Below are positions 5,746 to 8,095 of a stretch of 8,095 nt of DNA, piece by piece (the stretch's first letter is position 1; every line of letters begins with the position of its first letter). Both the position numbers and the translations under genes were made by a program. Source of the stretch: Acidobacteriota bacterium (GTDB lineage: Bacteria; Acidobacteriota; HRBIN11); the NCBI GenBank assembly GCA_025061865.1, contig JANXAA010000085.1, forward strand, positions 1 through 8,095, in the 5' to 3' direction. Under the pieces are notes generated by a model, which was given only the letters and a program-made list of their open reading frames with translations, did no database searches and had not been told where the DNA came from.

Positions 5746-6672
5746 ATGCGCCGGAAAGTCACCATCGTCGGGGCTGGCCAGGTCGGGGCTACGGTGGCCC
5801 ATATGATCGCCGAACGCGGCTTGGCCGACGTCGTCCTCGTCGATATCATCGAGGGCCTGCCCCAGGGCAAGGGCCTCGACCTTCAGGAGGCGGCCCCGAT
5901 CCTTCGGTTCGATACACGAGTCATCGGGACCAATGACTATCGGGATGTAGCCGACTCGGACATCGTCGTCATTACGGCCGGTGTCCCTCGGAAACCAGGG
6001 ATGAGTCGGAGCGACCTTCTCGAGACGAACGCGGCCATCGTCCGGGACGTCGTGGAGAAGGTCGTCGCCGTCGCTCCGGGGGCTATCCTCATCGTCGTCA
6101 CGAATCCCTTGGATGCGATGGCCTACTTAGCGTATCGGGTCAGCGGATTGCCCAAGGAGCGGGTCATCGGGATGGCGGGCGTCTTGGATTCAGCCCGCTT
6201 CCGGACGTTTATCGCCTTAGAATTGGGGATCTCGGTCGAGAACGTCCACGCCTTCGTCTTGGGGGGCCACGGGGACGAAATGGTTCCCCTCCCCCGCTAC
6301 TCGACCGTAGCCGGTGTCCCGATCACCCATCTCCTACCGAGGGAGCGGATTGAAGCCCTTATCGAACGGACCCGTCGGGGCGGCGGGGAGATCGTGGATC
6401 TTCTGAAGACGGGGAGTGCCTTTTATGCGCCGGCCGCCTCGATCCTGGAGATGGTCGACGCCATCGTTCACGACCGACACAAGATCTTACCCTGCTCAGT
6501 CTACTGCGAGGGCGAGTACGGCGCCCATGGCGTGTTTCTCGGCGTACCTGTCGTCCTTGGGGCTCGGGGCGTCGAACGGGTCTTCCAAATCGAGCTCCTG
6601 CCCGAGGAGCAGGACGCCCTGCAACGCTCTATTCAAGCCGTTCGAGAGCTAGTCGAGGCCCTGCAGGTATAG
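5746..6672 (+). CDS. mdh: Malate dehydrogenase, LDH-like type, NAD-dependent
   Basis: This 308-residue cytoplasmic enzyme interconverts malate and oxaloacetate in the TCA cycle. The Rossmann motif GAGQVGA (9-15) and Asp33 at the end of the second strand point to NAD. The active-site set is complete: Arg82 in GVPRKPGMSRSD, Arg88 on the mobile loop, Asn120 in TNPLD, Asp148 and Arg151 in LDSARFR, and His175 in GGHGDEMVP. Arg at position 82, where lactate dehydrogenases have Gln, makes malate dehydrogenase the better call. Length and sequence style fit the LDH-like (MDH type 3) group found in many non-enteric bacteria, not the E. coli type. ATG 5746 has a strong ribosome site, GGGAGGT at 5734-5740. 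The next gene converges on it, with stop codons only 15 bases apart. Confidence 0.96.
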   Translation: MRRKVTIVGAGQVGATVAHMIAERGLADVVLVDIIEGLPQGKGLDLQEAAPILRFDTRVIGTNDYRDVADSDIVVITAGVPRKPGMSRSDLLETNAAIVRDVVEKVVAVAPGAILIVVTNPLDAMAYLAYRVSGLPKERVIGMAGVLDSARFRTFIALELGISVENVHAFVLGGHGDEMVPLPRYSTVAGVPITHLLPRERIEALIERTRRGGGEIVDLLKTGSAFYAPAASILEMVDAIVHDRHKILPCSVYCEGEYGAHGVFLGVPVVLGARGVERVFQIELLPEEQDALQRSIQAVRELVEALQV

Positions 6673-6687
6673 GTCTATCGGGACGCT

Positions 6688-7950
6688 TCACGGCGTATAA
6701 GGCGTCACGTAGTCGCCGACGTAGGTGACGTCCCAGGACCGATAGATCTTGGCGATGGCCCAAGTCGGCCCGACCCGTACGACGACGGCCATGGCCGTGA
6801 CATGGGGCTGGACCGGCGGTTCGACCGGAAGTTCCCGGACCTCGCGGATCGGTCCCTCGTAGCGGGGAGCCGGGAAGTAACCGACGCGCGGCACCGTACG
6901 ACCCGGATGGCGCTCTTGATAAACGATCAGCCAGGAGCCCACGTCCAAGCCATGGTCCCTGCCGATATCTACGATGATGGCTTGGCCCTCGGCGGCACTG
7001 GCAAAGAAGTCCCGGCGGGTCGTGGCGAACTGACCCCGTGGGGCGACGGCTAGGCTGTCATGGGTTGCGACGATCTGACCGACCGTCTCCCGGGGGAAGT
7101 CCTCATAGGGATAGACGGTGGGAAAGGTCCGGACCTTGGGGACAGAGATGGGCTCCTCGGCCCGCAGGTAGTCGCCGGGTCGGATGTCCATACAGGACGA
7201 GACCACGATGGCCAAGCTCGTGTGAGCCTGGGTGGCTAAAACCTCGACGACACCCATCCGCTGGAAATAGCGGCCCAGCCCTGGCACGGGTCCCTGGTCA
7301 TGGTACGCCACCAGGCGGTCACCCGGCTGGATTCCCTCTACTTCCCCGGCGTTAATTAAAAGGACTTCATCCGTCGTTATATGCATATGCCCCAGGCCGA
7401 CCTCCGAACCGGCCACACGGTATCGGAAGGCGCTGGCGTTTTCCATGATTTCGCCCGTGCATTCGAAGTACCAACGTTCGGCGATCTCATACTCCCGGGG
7501 CGGGGGCGGTGGGATCGTGACCCCCGGCGCTCGCTTATCTTCCTCTGGGGTCGGCGGGACGGCTTTCTCCGCGATCCGTTCGGCCGCTACGGCCGGGAGA
7601 ATCAGGGGGTCTCCCGGGTAAATCCAGTGGGGATCCTTAATATATTTGTTGAGTTCCCATATCTGCGGCCATAGGAATGGATTATTTAAGTACTTGCCCG
7701 CCAGGTCCCACAGGGTGTCCCCCTTTTCGACGATGTGATAAGGCGTATTGGGCGGGATTTCTGTCGGATAGCCCGGATTGCGAGTCCAGTGGGGAGCGAC
7801 CGGTGTCGGCTGTTCGGCCGTTACCGGCGGTTTGGCCGCCTCTTTTTTCGGTTCCTGAGGGGGAACGGCTTGACCCAGGAGCAGATTCGACCCGCTCAAG
7901 GTCAGCCAGAGGCCAAGTGCCCACCGTAAGGCGTGAGCCTGTTGCCCCAT
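6688..7950 (-). CDS. Exported LysM-domain protein with a duplicated C-terminal module
   Basis: The 420-residue protein starts with a likely signal peptide (residues 1-28: short polar start, WALGLWLTLSG core, cleavage near GQA-VP). A Pro/Lys/Ala-rich linker follows to about 68. A LysM domain spans 71-119 (YHIVEKGDTLWDLAGKYL, WPQIWELNKYI, IYPGDPLILP), which in this family binds glycan chains of peptidoglycan. A second Pro-rich linker runs to about 152. The rest seems to hold two related units: about 194-267 (VLLINAGEVEGIQPGDRLVAY, then VVEVLATQAHTSLAIV and IRPGDYLR) and about 324-416 (AIIVDIGRDHGLDVGSWLIVY, then AVVVRVGPTWAIAKI and VGDYV). Such beta-rich units recur in periplasmic proteins, but I cannot assign a function; a periplasmic wall-anchored role is inferred. 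No Cys follows the signal core, so it is not a lipoprotein. Confidence 0.88.
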   Translation of the reverse strand: MGQQAHALRWALGLWLTLSGSNLLLGQAVPPQEPKKEAAKPPVTAEQPTPVAPHWTRNPGYPTEIPPNTPYHIVEKGDTLWDLAGKYLNNPFLWPQIWELNKYIKDPHWIYPGDPLILPAVAAERIAEKAVPPTPEEDKRAPGVTIPPPPPREYEIAERWYFECTGEIMENASAFRYRVAGSEVGLGHMHITTDEVLLINAGEVEGIQPGDRLVAYHDQGPVPGLGRYFQRMGVVEVLATQAHTSLAIVVSSCMDIRPGDYLRAEEPISVPKVRTFPTVYPYEDFPRETVGQIVATHDSLAVAPRGQFATTRRDFFASAAEGQAIIVDIGRDHGLDVGSWLIVYQERHPGRTVPRVGYFPAPRYEGPIREVRELPVEPPVQPHVTAMAVVVRVGPTWAIAKIYRSWDVTYVGDYVTPYTP

Positions 7951-7952
7951 AA

Positions 7953-7963
7953 CCCTCTCCTCC
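7953..7963 (-). promoter_or_regulatory. Ribosome binding site fixing the LysM gene start
   Basis: On the - strand the bases GGAGGAGAGGG end 2 bases before ATG at 7950-7948, with the GGAGG core at 7963-7959 about 8 bases away. The frame could be read from TTG at 7965, but that codon overlaps the ribosome site itself and would add MEERV before the signal peptide. ATG 7950 is therefore the start. Confidence 0.7.
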
Positions 7964-7980
7964 AAGAGGTCCTTCGGGAA

Positions 7981-8026
7981 TTCGGCAATCCAGCCCTTCA
8001 GCAGATGGGCAAGTCGGCAAGTAGGC
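7981..8026. repeat. Short repeat cluster upstream of the LysM gene
   Basis: TTCGGCAATCCAGC (7981-7994) is a shortened form of the left arm before mdh (5651-5672), with one unit missing. It is followed by GGGCAAGT, CGGCAAGT and AGGCAGAG in strict 8-base steps (8007-8030). GGCAAGTAGGC (8016-8026) also occurs in the lepA-lepB gap at 3367-3377. This lies in the presumed leader of the LysM gene. I see no convincing -35/-10 pair for that gene. Confidence 0.5.
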
Positions 8027-8030
8027 AGAG

Positions 8031-8070
8031 GGGCTCATAAGGGTGTGGAATACTACCTTTAGCGGAGCCC
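8031..8070. other. Possible stem-loop in the LysM upstream region
   Basis: GGGCTC (8031-8036) can pair with GAGCCC (8065-8070), and AAGG (8039-8042) with CCTT (8056-8059) inside it. The pairing is short and broken by internal loops. No gene is visible from here to the right edge on either strand. Confidence 0.22.
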
Positions 8071-8095
8071 TAAGAATTCATAGGAAGTCAGTCCC

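Overview
The window looks like chromosomal DNA from a Gram-negative bacterium of fairly high G+C content. The Gram-negative call rests on the BamD-type outer-membrane assembly lipoprotein fragment at the left edge. The housekeeping genes have even, G/C-ending codon use. The style of the genes (LDH-like malate dehydrogenase, signal peptidase with a PSSSM active site, exported LysM protein with a proline-rich linker) would fit Acidobacteriota, a deltaproteobacterial lineage or another deep-branching Gram-negative group. The sequence alone does not fix the taxon.

Layout, left to right. Positions 3-332 hold the 3' end of a bamD-like gene. Positions 423-998 hold thpR, an RNA 2',3'-cyclic phosphodiesterase. 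The roughly 550 bases between thpR and lepA look empty at first, but they hold the decayed remains of a two-gene DUF4160-DUF2442 cassette (1055-1542). Recognisable peptides of both families appear in the right order but in several reading frames, with small deletions and in-frame stops. Then follow, all on the + strand, lepA (1552-3345), lepB (3401-4087), a MerR-type regulator (4103-4522), a polyprenyl diphosphate synthase (4636-5649) and malate dehydrogenase (5746-6672). A convergent - strand gene (7950-6688) encodes an exported LysM protein with a duplicated C-terminal module. The last ~145 bases are its upstream region.

The rightward genes lie close enough for co-transcription (15-113 bp gaps) but serve different jobs: translation (LepA), protein export (LepB), regulation (MerR-like), isoprenoid chain synthesis and central carbon metabolism. 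Two of the gaps in this run and the LysM upstream region carry related short repeats built on TTCGGCA/GGCAAGT units. Between the synthase and mdh they form a long imperfect hairpin that starts right after the stop codon.

The most notable points are the decayed DUF4160-DUF2442 pair beside lepA, the intergenic repeat family, the lack of a visible ribosome binding site in front of lepA, and the architecture of the LysM protein. I found no tRNA, rRNA, CRISPR array, insertion sequence or known riboswitch.
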